Positions 27,962 to 37,912 of a DNA stretch of 64,000 nucleotides are shown here, in pieces. Position numbers and translations under genes: made by a program. Source of the stretch: Campylobacter concisus (GTDB taxonomy: Bacteria; Campylobacterota; Campylobacteria; Campylobacterales; Campylobacteraceae). The notes beneath the pieces were generated by a model. The model was not told where the DNA came from. It worked only from the letters and a program-made list of their open reading frames with translations, and made no database searches. Where the stretch lies: assembly GCF_002913225.1 (NCBI RefSeq), contig NZ_PPAW01000015.1:62001-126000 (forward strand). The letters are read 5' to 3'. Every line of letters starts with the position of its first letter. Position 1 is the stretch's first letter.

Positions 27962-29794
27962 ATGAATTCCAGAAAATCAAAAATAACCATACTTTTTTTA
28001 TTAATTACTTTTGGAATTTCAATCTTTGTGCTTGTCATATTTTATAGAGCAAGCATCGAGCGAAAGCTTCCTAAGCTTCAAACAAGCGACGTAAATACCG
28101 CGATCCGTGGCAACATCGTCACGAAAGACGGCTTTAGCATCTCATCAAGCCAAAAACTCTACAAGGTGATGCTTGACACCAGAAATATCGATCCAAATAA
28201 AAAAGAGATGTTTATCAAGCTCTACTCGCTTTATAGCGGTGACGATCCAAACAAAGTAAGAAAGATCATAAACGGCACAAAAGGTCTTGTCACGCTCTCT
28301 TACAGCATCGATGCAAAGGGCGCTACTTATCTTCAGGAGCTTTCAAGAAAGCTAAACCGCAAGGGCATTTTGATCTCGTATCTTGACCCAAAAACTGGCC
28401 TTGCCTCATTTCAAGGTATGCGCGTGATGGAGAGCGGTCAAAACCGCAAATTTATGTCTAAAGACGCCCTGACACCAGCTATTGGTTACGTGAGTAAAAC
28501 CGAGAGTGACGCACTTACTAAAAGTAAAGGCGTAAAAGGGCTTGAGAGATACTACGAGGACTACCTAGCTCCGATACAAAACGCCAAAATCCTTGGTCCG
28601 CGCGATATTGGCAACAACATAATTTTAACCAGTGATTCAAATTTAGCAACAAGAGTTGATGGCTATAACGCAGTGCTTTCTATACCGCTTAAATTTCAAA
28701 CCAAACTAGAGCAAATTTTAGATGAAAAACGTGAATTTTTAGATGCAAAAGAGCTAATCATCTGCATAATGAATAGCAAAAATGGCGAAATTCTAGCCCT
28801 AGCTTCTAGCTCAAGGTATGATCCATCAAACATAAGAAAGCAAGATTACAGCGCGCTAAATTCTACTGCAAGCGAGTATGCATACGAGGTTGGCTCAGTT
28901 TTTAAGCCATTTATCTTCTCCATACTACTTCAAGAAAAAAAGGTAAATCCTTTTGAGCTTGTAAATACCTACAACGGCCGCTATCAGCTAGGCAAAAGGA
29001 TCATCAAGGACACCCACCCAGAGCCTTTTATGAGCGCTGAAGACATCATCGTGCACAGCTCAAACATCGGCATGATCCAGCTAGTCGATAGGCTAAATGG
29101 CCCACAAATTTATCAGGGACTTTTAAATTTTGGCTTTTCAAGAAAGACTGGCATCGACCTGCCATACGAGCAAGTGGGTATGATGCCAACGGTTACGAAG
29201 CTAAACTCATCGACCTATAAAGCGACAGTTAGCTACGGATACGGTCTTCAAGCGACATTTATGCAGCTTTTGAAAGCTTATAACACATTTAACAACAAAG
29301 GCATCGAGGTGACGCCACACATGGTGGCATATCTTGAGCGAAATGGCAAGCGCTACGATCTGCCAAAAGCAGAGCCAGCTCAGGTCATCTCGCAAGAGAC
29401 AGCAAAGATAATGAAGAGAATTTTGATAAAAACAGTTGAAAAAGGTACTGGCTTAAAGGCATTTACGCCAGGTCTTGAGATAGGCGGAAAAACTGGCACC
29501 GCACACATCGCTTCTGGCAAAGGCGGATATAGCAACACCTATAATGGCTCGTTTTTTGGCTTCGTAAATGACACGAGAGGCAACAGCTACACCATAGGCG
29601 TTTTAGCAAGAGACCCTAAAAAGCCTTACTACTACTTTGGTGCGCAAAGTGCGTTGCCGACATTTAAAAAGGCCGTTGATCTAATGGTTGAAGATGGTTA
29701 TTTGTTTCCAGATCCTAATGTCATAGCTGAGTTTGAAGCTAAAAAAGATAAGCTTAAAAACGATAAAGCAAAGCAAAAACCAGCGTTAGATTAA
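27962..29794 (+). CDS. ftsI: Class B penicillin-binding protein (FtsI/PBP3-type transpeptidase)
   Basis: Septal peptidoglycan transpeptidase of 610 residues. One N-terminal membrane helix (about 10-29) anchors it to the inner membrane. The active-site serine is S312 in VGSVFKPF, followed by HSSNIGM (SxN) and GGKTGTAH (KTG). The N-terminal IRGNIVTKDGF dimerisation region is typical of class B PBPs. Only 8 bases separate it from fliE, so it is probably transcribed at least partly from the sigma-54 flagellar promoter, as I recall for C. jejuni (pbpB after fliE). PBP2/MrdA is less likely because of the pedestal sequence and neighbours. Confidence 0.9.
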   Translation: MNSRKSKITILFLLITFGISIFVLVIFYRASIERKLPKLQTSDVNTAIRGNIVTKDGFSISSSQKLYKVMLDTRNIDPNKKEMFIKLYSLYSGDDPNKVRKIINGTKGLVTLSYSIDAKGATYLQELSRKLNRKGILISYLDPKTGLASFQGMRVMESGQNRKFMSKDALTPAIGYVSKTESDALTKSKGVKGLERYYEDYLAPIQNAKILGPRDIGNNIILTSDSNLATRVDGYNAVLSIPLKFQTKLEQILDEKREFLDAKELIICIMNSKNGEILALASSSRYDPSNIRKQDYSALNSTASEYAYEVGSVFKPFIFSILLQEKKVNPFELVNTYNGRYQLGKRIIKDTHPEPFMSAEDIIVHSSNIGMIQLVDRLNGPQIYQGLLNFGFSRKTGIDLPYEQVGMMPTVTKLNSSTYKATVSYGYGLQATFMQLLKAYNTFNNKGIEVTPHMVAYLERNGKRYDLPKAEPAQVISQETAKIMKRILIKTVEKGTGLKAFTPGLEIGGKTGTAHIASGKGGYSNTYNGSFFGFVNDTRGNSYTIGVLARDPKKPYYYFGAQSALPTFKKAVDLMVEDGYLFPDPNVIAEFEAKKDKLKNDKAKQKPALD

Positions 29795-29851
29795 ATTTAA
29801 TTTCTAAGATAAAAATATTAAATTTCAAATTTAGGGTTTAAAGTAGAAATT

Positions 29852-29880
29852 TGGATCTAGGCAAGTGGCCTAAATCCAGA
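29852..29880. terminator. Possible terminator hairpin between convergent ftsI and the sigma-54 gene
   Basis: TGGATCTAGGC and GCCTAAATCCA can pair with one mismatch around a short loop, between two convergent stops. The following T-run is short, so this is a moderate call. Confidence 0.45.
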
Positions 29881-29882
29881 AT

Positions 29883-30344
29883 TTATGCAAGTCCAAGTTC
29901 ATTTAAGACAGAGCTTAAATTTACAGAATTATTTGTATTTTTGCCAAGGCTATTTTGCTTCTCAAGCAGTGTTTGGCTAGTAAGTGCCATGTTTAGCTCT
30001 TTGCGGTAGTCACTTAAAATTTTATCCATTATTTTAAGCAACTCATTTTTTTGATCCTGCGTTTTGGTCGGATCATTTATGCTTAAAAGCTCAGTTAGCT
30101 CCTCTTTTTTCTGAGCTATTTTCTCTTCTATCTTGTTTGAATTTAGCTCATTTATAAAGCCAGCAGCGCCAATTTCTGTAAGCCTTTTCTTAAACTGCTC
30201 AAGCCTATCTGAAACCTTTGCCTCGCTTGTGATCTTATCAAGCGTTAGACTTAAAATTTCATCAAAACTATTTTTTTTATCTTTAGCTTTGCCTGAGCCT
30301 GACTGTAACAAATAATCGATAATATCGTTATTTTGAACCTTCAT
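29883..30344 (-). CDS. Unknown protein under a sigma-54 promoter, probably flagellar
   Basis: A 153-residue, highly charged, mostly helical protein without signal peptide or membrane segment. Lysine- and glutamate-rich helices fill the centre, and the ends are serine/asparagine-rich (SLGKNTNNSVNLSSVLNELG). I do not recognise the family. A clean GG-N10-GC promoter lies 35-48 bases upstream, and the gene sits convergent to the flgB-flgC-fliE-ftsI operon, so I infer membership of the RpoN flagellar regulon. C. jejuni has several such co-regulated genes of unknown function. A role as regulator, chaperone or co-secreted protein cannot be decided. AAAAGGAGATGT before the ATG is a good ribosome site. 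Confidence 0.8.
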   Translation of the reverse strand: MKVQNNDIIDYLLQSGSGKAKDKKNSFDEILSLTLDKITSEAKVSDRLEQFKKRLTEIGAAGFINELNSNKIEEKIAQKKEELTELLSINDPTKTQDQKNELLKIMDKILSDYRKELNMALTSQTLLEKQNSLGKNTNNSVNLSSVLNELGLA

Positions 30345-30374
30345 ACATCTCCTTTTAAATTTGAGATGCTTTTT

Positions 30375-30394
30375 ATAAGCAAGATTTATTCCTA
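30375..30394 (-). promoter_or_regulatory. Sigma-54 promoter of the unknown gene
   Basis: On the minus strand TAGGAATAAATCTTGCTTAT has GG (30391-30392) and GC (30379-30380) separated by exactly 10 bases, with GGAA and TTGCTT as at the flgB promoter. It overlaps the hemH 3' end, where hemH stops at 30392. Confidence 0.85.
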
Positions 30395-31348
30395 AAGGCT
30401 AAATTCTCTAGCACTTTTTGACTTTTCTAGGATAAAACTAGCAAATTCATCACTAAAATTTGGACACTGAACGACTTTGTAAAAACTAAAGCTTAGCTCT
30501 TTAGCAAGCTTGGCATACTCGATAACTAGCTCAAAAATGGTCTCAGAGTTATCTATGCAAAAAGATAGCGGATAGATAAGCGCTTTTTTATTTTCGCACT
30601 TTGCCAAAGCCTCGTTTAGTGATGGTTCTAGCCATTTAACTGGGCCAAGACGTGACTGATAAGCAAGGATCACATCTTTAAAATTTAGCCCCTGCTCTTT
30701 TAGCATTTTGCCTAAAATTTGCACATGTTCGTTTATGTGTTTTTCGTAGATATCGCCCTTTTCTATGATCTTGCGAGGCAAAGAGTGGGCTGAAAAGATG
30801 AGGCTAATATCGCTTATATCGATATCTTTTACCGCTTCACAGATATGAGAGATAATGATCTTATTGTAAGCGTCATCATCATAAAATGGCTCGCAAAGTG
30901 AAATTTTAGCTTTAAATTTAAGCTCCTCTTTTGCCTTTTTAAAATCAGCTAAGCTTGAAGTTATCGTAGTTTGTGAGTGATGAGGATAGAGTGGCAAAAG
31001 AACTATCTCATCAAATTTTTCATACTTTTTAAGCACATCTTTTACAAATGGCGAAGTGTAGTTCATCGCAAAATCAATCGCGTCAAATTCATTTTGCAAA
31101 CTTGAAACTTTCTCACAAAGCTTAGCAGTAAGCTCGCAAAGTGGTGACTTTCCGCCTATTTGCTCGTAGTTGTGTTTCGCAGTTTTTAGTCTGCCTTTTG
31201 TGATCATGAAAGCTACAAATTTTCTTAAAAATTTATTTTTTATACCCAAAATATATGGGTCATTAAACATATTTGTTAAGAAAATTTCGACATCGTCAAG
31301 GCTGTTTGCACCGCCCATATTTAAAAGCAAAAGAGCTTTTTTCATCAA
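30392..31348 (-). CDS. hemH: Ferrochelatase
   Basis: Inserts ferrous iron into protoporphyrin IX, the last step of haem synthesis. The 318 residues start with ALLLLNMGGANSLDDVEIFL. The catalytic histidine lies in LIFSAHSLPRKI, and YQSRLGPVKWLEPSL and a conserved acidic helix follow, as in the family. No C-terminal membrane tail is visible. Its start overlaps the oxidoreductase stop by 4 bases, the same pairing I recall in C. jejuni. Confidence 0.95.
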   Translation of the reverse strand: MMKKALLLLNMGGANSLDDVEIFLTNMFNDPYILGIKNKFLRKFVAFMITKGRLKTAKHNYEQIGGKSPLCELTAKLCEKVSSLQNEFDAIDFAMNYTSPFVKDVLKKYEKFDEIVLLPLYPHHSQTTITSSLADFKKAKEELKFKAKISLCEPFYDDDAYNKIIISHICEAVKDIDISDISLIFSAHSLPRKIIEKGDIYEKHINEHVQILGKMLKEQGLNFKDVILAYQSRLGPVKWLEPSLNEALAKCENKKALIYPLSFCIDNSETIFELVIEYAKLAKELSFSFYKVVQCPNFSDEFASFILEKSKSAREFSL

Positions 31349-32220
31349 AATAGTTCTCTTATTTTTATAGCGTCATCGATGTTTGAAAGTTCGCTGCTCT
31401 CGCCACTTTGGCAAAGATCGTAAAAGGCTTCGTATTGCGCTTTTAGTTCGCTATTATTTGTATCTATCTTCAAATTCATCTGTCCATTTTCGCTCACTTG
31501 ATGAAGCTTATGATCTATGAGATCGCCAAAATAGACGCCATTTTTTGCATTTACCTCTATCTTAAAGCGCTCCAGTGAGCCACAAAATGAGTCAGTGATA
31601 TGCACTAGAATTTGATTTTTACTCTTAAAGCTGATCGCCACATTATCGGCACTTTTGGCATTTGTCTTGTTTGTTTGAGTGTAGTAAAAGTCGCTAACTT
31701 CTGAATTTATGATGTTTTTAGCTAGGTCGATGTCTGAAACAGAGAGTTCATTTATGATATTTCCATCGCAAAGTGGCTTAAAATGAGCGATAGAAATGCT
31801 ATAAATTTCCTCTTCTTTTAAAAGTGCCTTTTTTAGCGACAAGATAGTTGGATTAAAACGCTCAGAAATTCCCGTGCAAACCCTAGTTTTATTTGTTTTG
31901 GCGGCATATTTTATCTCTTTAAGATCTGCGATACTTTTAAAAACTGGACGTGAGATGAGGATGTTTTGGCAGTATTTTGCGCACTGGCAAAATGCCTCCA
32001 CCATCTCCTCTCTTGGCGAGCAAAGCACGACTGCTTGAGGCTGGGCAACCTCTATAAATTCTTTAAAATCAGTATAAAAATCAGCTCTGCAAAACTCATC
32101 AACATTGTCTTTGTCAAAAATGCCACAAATTTCAAACTCGTTTGAGCGTCTAAGCTCTAAATAATGTTTTTTACCTGTGCTGCAATAGCCGATAATGCCG
32201 ATTTTTAGCTTCACATTCAC
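31345..32220 (-). CDS. Gfo/Idh/MocA-family oxidoreductase
   Basis: A 291-residue NAD(P)-binding protein. The N-terminal Rossmann motif reads KIGIIGYCSTGKKHYLEL, followed by AVVLCSPREEMVEAFCQCAK and the ISRPVFKS segment, equivalent to the EKP motif but with arginine in place of the usual lysine (SRPV). That substitution of the catalytic lysine region is odd and may mean a non-catalytic or altered enzyme. The C-terminal half is the usual alpha/beta domain. It is coupled to hemH by a 4-base overlap. Substrate unknown. Confidence 0.8.
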   Translation of the reverse strand: MNVKLKIGIIGYCSTGKKHYLELRRSNEFEICGIFDKDNVDEFCRADFYTDFKEFIEVAQPQAVVLCSPREEMVEAFCQCAKYCQNILISRPVFKSIADLKEIKYAAKTNKTRVCTGISERFNPTILSLKKALLKEEEIYSISIAHFKPLCDGNIINELSVSDIDLAKNIINSEVSDFYYTQTNKTNAKSADNVAISFKSKNQILVHITDSFCGSLERFKIEVNAKNGVYFGDLIDHKLHQVSENGQMNLKIDTNNSELKAQYEAFYDLCQSGESSELSNIDDAIKIRELF

Positions 32221-32384
32221 CCTTTAAAACTTTAGAAATTTTTAATTATTTTATTTACAAATCGCTTTTAAATAGATAAAACAAGAGATAGTTTTCAAAA
32301 TATCACTATTTTTTCTCTTTTTAGAATTTCGCAAACGAATTTTGGCTAAAATCAAGCAAAATTTTAAAACTAACGAGGATAAAA

Positions 32385-34943
32385 ATGCAAAATTTAGATA
32401 TAAGAAAGGCATATCTTGATTTTTTTAAATCAAAAGGTCACGAAGTCGTAGCTTCTGCACCACTCGTGCCAAACGATGCAACACTACTTTTTACAAATGC
32501 TGGCATGGTACCATTTAAGAGCATTTTCACAGGCGAAGTGCCACGCCCAACACCACCTATTCGCACTAGCTGTCAGACCTGCATAAGAGCTGGCGGTAAG
32601 CACAATGACCTTGATAACGTCGGTTACACAGCGCGCCACCACACATTTTTTGAGATGCTTGGCAACTTTAGCTTTGGCGAATACTTCAAAAAAGAGGCGA
32701 TCTCTTACGCTTGGGAATTTGTCACAGAGGTGCTAAAACTACCAAAAGATAAGCTTTATGTAACCGTTCACGAAAGCGACGATGAGGCGTTTGAAATTTG
32801 GAGCACTCACATCGCAAAAGAGAGAATTTACCGCTTTGGCGACCATGATAACTTCTGGCAAATGGGCGATACTGGACCATGCGGCCCTTGCAGTGAAATT
32901 TTTTACGATCAAGGCGCTGAACACTTTAACACACCTGAAGACTACATGGGTGGCGATGGCGATAGATTTTTAGAGATCTGGAACCTCGTTTTCATGCAGT
33001 ATGAAAGAAGTGCGGACGGCAAACTAAGCCCACTGCCAAAGCCAAGCATCGATACTGGCATGGGGCTTGAGCGCGTTACTGCTATCTTGCAAGGCAAATT
33101 TAGCAACTACGACAGCACACTTTTTATGCCGCTCATCAACGAAGTAGCAAAGCTTTGCGGCAAGCCATACGTCTATGAAAGTGGCGCTAGCTACCGCGTC
33201 ATAAGCGATCACATCCGCTCAGTCACATTTTTGCTAGCTCAAGGCACGACATTTGACAAAGAAGGCCGTGGCTACGTGCTTCGCCGTATCTTACGCCGTG
33301 CGATCCGCCATGGATACTTGCTAGGCATAAAAGAGCCATTTATGTATAAGCTTGTCGATAAAGTTTGCGAGCTTATGGGCGGACACTACACCTATCTAAA
33401 CGATAAAAAAGCGGCTGTAAAAGAGCAGATCAAGCTTGAAGAAGAGAGATTTTTAGCGACTATCGCTAGTGGCTTGGAGCTATTTGAGAGTGAGCTTAAA
33501 AATACAAAAGAAATTTTTAGCGGAGAGGCTGCGTTTAAGCTCTATGATACATTTGGCTTCCCACTTGATCTAACGGCTGATATGCTTAGAGAAAAGGGCT
33601 TAAAAGTCGATGAGGCAAGGTTTGATGAGCTTATGAGCGAGCAAAAAGCACGCGCAAAAGCTGCTTGGAAAGGCAGTGGCGACAAGAGTGCGAAGGGCGA
33701 CTTTAAAGAGCTACTTGAGAAATTTGGCGAGAATAAATTTGTAGGTTATGAAGAGCTTAAGAGTAAAAGTAAAATTTTAGCCTTGCTTGATGAAGAATTT
33801 AAAAACGTTGATAGCTTAGACGCTGACAAAGAGGGCTGGGTGATGTTTGATATCACTCCATTTTACGCTCAAAGTGGCGGTCAGTGCGGCGATAGCGGCA
33901 AGATAGTAGGCAAAGCAAATGTGCTTGGTACTGAGAAATTTCATGGATTAAATTTATCTTTAGTAAAAACTAGCGCGGCGCTAAAAGTTGGCGACGAAGT
34001 AGAGCTTGAAGTGGGTAGTGATAGAGCCCAGACTGCGCGACATCACAGCGCTACGCACTTGCTTCACGCAGCCCTTAGAAGCGTGCTTGGCACACACATC
34101 GCTCAAGCTGGCTCAAATGTCGAGGCAGATAGGCTAAGATTTGACTTCTCTCATCCAAAGGCGCTTACTAGCGAAGAAATTTCAAAGGTCGAAAACCTTG
34201 TAAATGAGTGGATCTTAAACGGCGCAAATGCAAAAACGCAGGTCATGGAGCTTGAAGAGGCCAAAAAAAGCGGAGCGATCGCACTATTTAACGAAAAATA
34301 TGCCGACAAAGTAAGAGTTGTGAGCTTTGGCGATGTCAGCAAAGAGCTTTGCGGCGGCACACACGTGAAAAATATAGATGAGATCGGATCGTTTTTCATC
34401 ACAAAAGAGAGTGGCGTAAGCGCTGGCGTTAGGCGTATAGAGGCTGTTTGTTCAAGGGCTGCGCTAAATTTAGCAAGGTCGTTTAGAGCTGAGCTTGAAG
34501 AGCTAAAAGATGAGCTAAAAAGCACAGAGCCACTAAATGCCGTTAAGAAACTAAAAGGCGAGATAAAGGGCTTAAAAGATAAGCTAAAAAACGCTAAAAG
34601 CTCTGGGGAGTTAGCCTTTACAAATGTAAATGAAACTAAACTTTGTGTGGCACACATCGATGGTGGCGACATAAAAACTTTGATAGATGAGTTTAAAAAT
34701 GGGCATGAAAAGGCTGCTATTTTGCTGATCCAAACAGATGAAGAGGGTAAAATTTCTCTTGCAGCTGGCGTGAAAAATGCTCCATTAAAAGCTGGCGCTT
34801 GGGTTAAATTTGCAGCGCAAATTTTAGGCGGCAATGGCGGCGGCAAAGACGACTTTGCAACAGCTGGCGGCAAAAATGCTCTAGCTATCGAAGATGCCAT
34901 AAAAAGCTCACTTGAATATGCAAGGCAAGCTTTAGAAAAATGA
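32385..34943 (+). CDS. alaS: Alanyl-tRNA synthetase
   Basis: Class II synthetase of 852 residues. Motif 1 region: [20 protein letters not shown]; then [20 protein letters not shown]. The editing domain carries [13 protein letters not shown] (HxxxH) and CGGTH (about residue 656). The C-terminal C-Ala domain ends with the glycine-rich [16 protein letters not shown]. The ATG follows GAGGATAAAA. The 164-base leader has TAAAAT (in GGCTAAAATC) about 40 bases upstream as a likely -10. Confidence 0.97.
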   Translation: MQNLDIRKAYLDFFKSKGHEVVASAPLVPNDATLLFTNAGMVPFKSIFTGEVPRPTPPIRTSCQTCIRAGGKHNDLDNVGYTARHHTFFEMLGNFSFGEYFKKEAISYAWEFVTEVLKLPKDKLYVTVHESDDEAFEIWSTHIAKERIYRFGDHDNFWQMGDTGPCGPCSEIFYDQGAEHFNTPEDYMGGDGDRFLEIWNLVFMQYERSADGKLSPLPKPSIDTGMGLERVTAILQGKFSNYDSTLFMPLINEVAKLCGKPYVYESGASYRVISDHIRSVTFLLAQGTTFDKEGRGYVLRRILRRAIRHGYLLGIKEPFMYKLVDKVCELMGGHYTYLNDKKAAVKEQIKLEEERFLATIASGLELFESELKNTKEIFSGEAAFKLYDTFGFPLDLTADMLREKGLKVDEARFDELMSEQKARAKAAWKGSGDKSAKGDFKELLEKFGENKFVGYEELKSKSKILALLDEEFKNVDSLDADKEGWVMFDITPFYAQSGGQCGDSGKIVGKANVLGTEKFHGLNLSLVKTSAALKVGDEVELEVGSDRAQTARHHSATHLLHAALRSVLGTHIAQAGSNVEADRLRFDFSHPKALTSEEISKVENLVNEWILNGANAKTQVMELEEAKKSGAIALFNEKYADKVRVVSFGDVSKELCGGTHVKNIDEIGSFFITKESGVSAGVRRIEAVCSRAALNLARSFRAELEELKDELKSTEPLNAVKKLKGEIKGLKDKLKNAKSSGELAFTNVNETKLCVAHIDGGDIKTLIDEFKNGHEKAAILLIQTDEEGKISLAAGVKNAPLKAGAWVKFAAQILGGNGGGKDDFATAGGKNALAIEDAIKSSLEYARQALEK

Positions 34944-35437
34944 TTCATCAAGAGATCGCTTTTTTTAAATTTGATCAACTAATCATCTTCTTGCACATTA
35001 GCTTCGTAGCTCTTTTTATAGGGCTACAAGCTGGTTTGGTGCTTGCTGGAAGCTATTTTATAAAAAATAAATTTGAAGATAAAGAGCGCTATCACATCTT
35101 GCTTCACATCATAAGACGCTTTGGACTAGCTATCTTTGCGCTAGTTCTTGGTATCGCGCTAACTAGCCTGATAATAATCTTTTACTTTGATGATGGCAAA
35201 ATGCAAAATCCGATGGCAAGTGCGATAATAGCGACCAAATGGGCGATAGAGCTATTTTTACTCTTAAATTTAAGCTACATCTTTTATAGATACAAAAAGG
35301 CTTTAAAAACTCTAAGATCGCACGAGATGATCGAGCTAAACGAAAGCCTAATCGTCATCATCTACTACTTCACGCCTCTAAATTTACTAGCTTCACTCGC
35401 GGCTGTCTATCTTGGCGTGAGCTATAGGGGATTTTGA
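34940..35437 (+). CDS. Conserved four-helix membrane protein, unknown function
   Basis: A 165-residue protein with hydrophobic segments at about 16-38, 57-78, 92-112 and 140-160. The first helix contains [13 protein letters not shown] and the second begins after a HxxxRRFG stretch; the two histidines at about 18 and 56 could be haem or metal ligands, but that is speculation. It overlaps alaS by 4 bases and maf by one base, so it is coupled into the alaS-maf-pbp1A run. Confidence 0.75.
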   Translation: MIHQEIAFFKFDQLIIFLHISFVALFIGLQAGLVLAGSYFIKNKFEDKERYHILLHIIRRFGLAIFALVLGIALTSLIIIFYFDDGKMQNPMASAIIATKWAIELFLLLNLSYIFYRYKKALKTLRSHEMIELNESLIVIIYYFTPLNLLASLAAVYLGVSYRGF

Positions 35438-35979
35438 TGATCACTCTTGCTTCTAGCTCGCCAACAAGGGCAAATTTACTAAAAAATGCTGGGATAGAAT
35501 TTAAACAAATTTCTTGCAGTTTTGATGAGAGCATGATAGCAAAGAGCCTAAAACCAGAAATTTACGTCCAAAACGTCGTAAAAACTAAAAAAGAGCAGTT
35601 TTTAAAGGCAAATGGTAAGCTTTTAAATTTACTCTTTGCAGATAGCTGCGTGGCTTGTAGGGATAAAATTTTAGGCAAGGCAAAGGATGAAAACGAGGCA
35701 CTTGCTATGCTAAATTTACAAAGTGGCAATGAGTGTAGCGTCTATACGGCGATGATATTTTTAGGCGAATTTGAGCTTACAAATGTAAGCAAGACTACAT
35801 ATAAATTTGCTAAATTTAGCGAGCAAGATCTAAAAAGCTACCTAGAAAGTGGCGAGTGGCAGGGCAAGGCCGGAGCCATGACGATAGAAAATTTTAATAA
35901 AAAATACATCATCTCCCAGCACGGCGAGACAAGCACGGCAATGGGGCTAAATTTAAAAATATTAAAGGCATTTTTATGA
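35437..35979 (+). CDS. maf: Maf-family nucleotide pyrophosphatase
   Basis: House-cleaning NTP pyrophosphatase of 180 residues. The N-terminus is ITLASSSPTRANLLKNAGIEF, where the usual SxRR signature appears as SPTR. The catalytic aspartate is in LFADSCV, and QHGETSTAMGLNL is near the C-terminus. The changed SPTR and DSCVAC motifs differ from canonical YhdE and YceF, so the substrate (dTTP/UTP or m7GTP) cannot be assigned. I chose the ATG at 35437, one base overlapping the previous stop; a TTG at 35434 is less likely. Confidence 0.88.
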   Translation: MITLASSSPTRANLLKNAGIEFKQISCSFDESMIAKSLKPEIYVQNVVKTKKEQFLKANGKLLNLLFADSCVACRDKILGKAKDENEALAMLNLQSGNECSVYTAMIFLGEFELTNVSKTTYKFAKFSEQDLKSYLESGEWQGKAGAMTIENFNKKYIISQHGETSTAMGLNLKILKAFL

Positions 35980-37904
35980 AATATATCTTGGCATTTATCT
36001 TTGTAGTTGCCATCGCACTTGGCGGAGCGTTTTTATATTTTTATTCGCAGGTGAGATTTGACGCTTATACCATCATCGACTACAAGCCAAAGCTTGCGAC
36101 ACAAATTTTTGATAGAAACAACGAGCTTATCGCAAATATCTTTGAAGAAAACAGAATTTACGTAAAGTATAACGACATCCCACCACGTGTCATCGAAGCG
36201 CTCGTGGCTATCGAGGATACGAGCTACTTTGAGCATGGCGGTATCAACGTAGAAGCCATGGCAAGAGCAGCGATAAAGGATATCAAAGCTAGAAAGCTAG
36301 TAGAAGGCGCATCTACGCTAACTCAGCAGCTCATAAAAAACCTAGCCCTAAGCCGCGAGAAGAAATTTACAAGAAAGATAAAAGAGGTTGTGCTTGCTAT
36401 GAAGCTTGAAAGCGAGCTTAGCAAAGAGGACATCATCGAAAGATACCTAAATCACGTATATTTCGGGCACGGCTACTACGGCATCAAAACAGCTGCGGAG
36501 GGATACTTTAGAAAAGAGCTAAATGAGCTAAGCATAAAAGAGATAGCGATGCTAGTTGGCATGCCAAAAGCGCCAAGCACCTATGACCCTACAAAGCACC
36601 TTGACCTCTCGCTTAGCCGCGCAAACAGGGTGCTTGAAAGGATGTATAGCATCGGCTGGATAAACGAAGACGAGTACCGCAAGGGCGTGCTTGAAGAGCC
36701 AGCAGTCTTTGACGATACGCTCACACGCAACAAAGCCCCTTACGTGGTTGATGAGATCATAAAAGAGGCTTCAAAGAAATTTGACGATATAAAAACTGGC
36801 GGCTACAAGATACAAAGCACCGTCGATCTAAACGTGCAAAAGATCGCTCAGGACGCTCTAGTCTATGGCTACAATGAAATTTTAAAAAGAGATAAAAAGG
36901 CAAATCCAGAGATGCTAAATGGCGCTATCGTCGTCACTCATCCACAAAGCGGACAAATTTTAGCTCTAATTGGCGGCATCGACTACGCAAAAAGTAGCTA
37001 CAACCGCGCCACACAAAGCAAGCGCCAGCCAGGATCAAGCTTTAAGCCATTTATCTATCAAATAGCCCTTGATAGCGGCTACTCAGTCGTCTCTCAAGTA
37101 GCTGACATCGCTAGGACATTTGATATGGGCAATGGCAAAGAATGGACGCCAAAAAACTATAGCGGCGGCTTTCAGGGTTACATCACGATAAAATCAGCCT
37201 TAACCCAGTCTCGCAACCTAGCAACCATAAATTTATTAAACGATCTTGGTCTTAGCTCAGTTCGCAAACAGCTTACGGATATGGGCTTTAACGATATCCC
37301 TGAAAATTTATCAATCGCACTTGGTAGCTTTGGAATTTCACCACTTGACTTTGCGAAATTTTACTCGATGTTTCCAAACGATGGCGAAGTGGTCGAGCCT
37401 ACACTCATTAAGCACATAGAAAATAGCTTTGGCGCGTCGATGGACTATGAGCCTCAAAAGAAGCAGGTGCTAAAACCTGAGCAGGCATTTTTGATGACAA
37501 CATTGCTTCAAAACGTCGTAAATAACGGCACTGGACGCAACGCCAAGATAAACGGCGTGCAGATCGCTGGTAAAACTGGCACGACAAATAACAACATCGA
37601 TGCTTGGTTTTGCGGCTACTCGCCTGATATAGAGGCCATCATCTGGTACGGAAACGACGATAACAGCCCTATGAAAAAGGTCGAGGGCGGCGGCAGGACA
37701 GCGGCGCCTGTCTTTAAGAAATTTATGGAGGGCTATATCAAGCTCTACCCTACCCTAAGACGTGCGTTTGAGCAGCCTGATGGCGTCTATAAAGGATACT
37801 ATAACGGTGCTGACGAGTACTACACAAACGACTCACCGTTGCCGCAAAATACGCCAACAAACGACATCATTCAAGATCAAGAAAACGATGGATTATTATT
37901 TTAG
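35976..37904 (+). CDS. pbpA: Bifunctional penicillin-binding protein 1A
   Basis: Class A PBP of 642 residues. After one membrane helix comes the GT51 glycosyltransferase domain with AIEDTSYFEHGGINVEAMAR (catalytic glutamate) and EGASTLTQQLIKNL. The transpeptidase domain has QPGSSFKPFIY (SxxK), TQSRNLA (SxN) and AGKTGTTNNN (KTG). The C-terminal tail is polar and acidic. It polymerises and crosslinks peptidoglycan in the periplasm. It overlaps maf by 4 bases. C. jejuni calls this gene pbpA. Confidence 0.95.
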   Translation: MKYILAFIFVVAIALGGAFLYFYSQVRFDAYTIIDYKPKLATQIFDRNNELIANIFEENRIYVKYNDIPPRVIEALVAIEDTSYFEHGGINVEAMARAAIKDIKARKLVEGASTLTQQLIKNLALSREKKFTRKIKEVVLAMKLESELSKEDIIERYLNHVYFGHGYYGIKTAAEGYFRKELNELSIKEIAMLVGMPKAPSTYDPTKHLDLSLSRANRVLERMYSIGWINEDEYRKGVLEEPAVFDDTLTRNKAPYVVDEIIKEASKKFDDIKTGGYKIQSTVDLNVQKIAQDALVYGYNEILKRDKKANPEMLNGAIVVTHPQSGQILALIGGIDYAKSSYNRATQSKRQPGSSFKPFIYQIALDSGYSVVSQVADIARTFDMGNGKEWTPKNYSGGFQGYITIKSALTQSRNLATINLLNDLGLSSVRKQLTDMGFNDIPENLSIALGSFGISPLDFAKFYSMFPNDGEVVEPTLIKHIENSFGASMDYEPQKKQVLKPEQAFLMTTLLQNVVNNGTGRNAKINGVQIAGKTGTTNNNIDAWFCGYSPDIEAIIWYGNDDNSPMKKVEGGGRTAAPVFKKFMEGYIKLYPTLRRAFEQPDGVYKGYYNGADEYYTNDSPLPQNTPTNDIIQDQENDGLLF

Positions 37905-37912
37905 GAGATAAG

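Noticed and set aside
34151-34978. Long open frame (275 codons) opposite the end of alaS
   Set aside because: It is antisense to the well-conserved alaS, is rich in serine, proline and phenylalanine as mirror frames are here, and has no domain.
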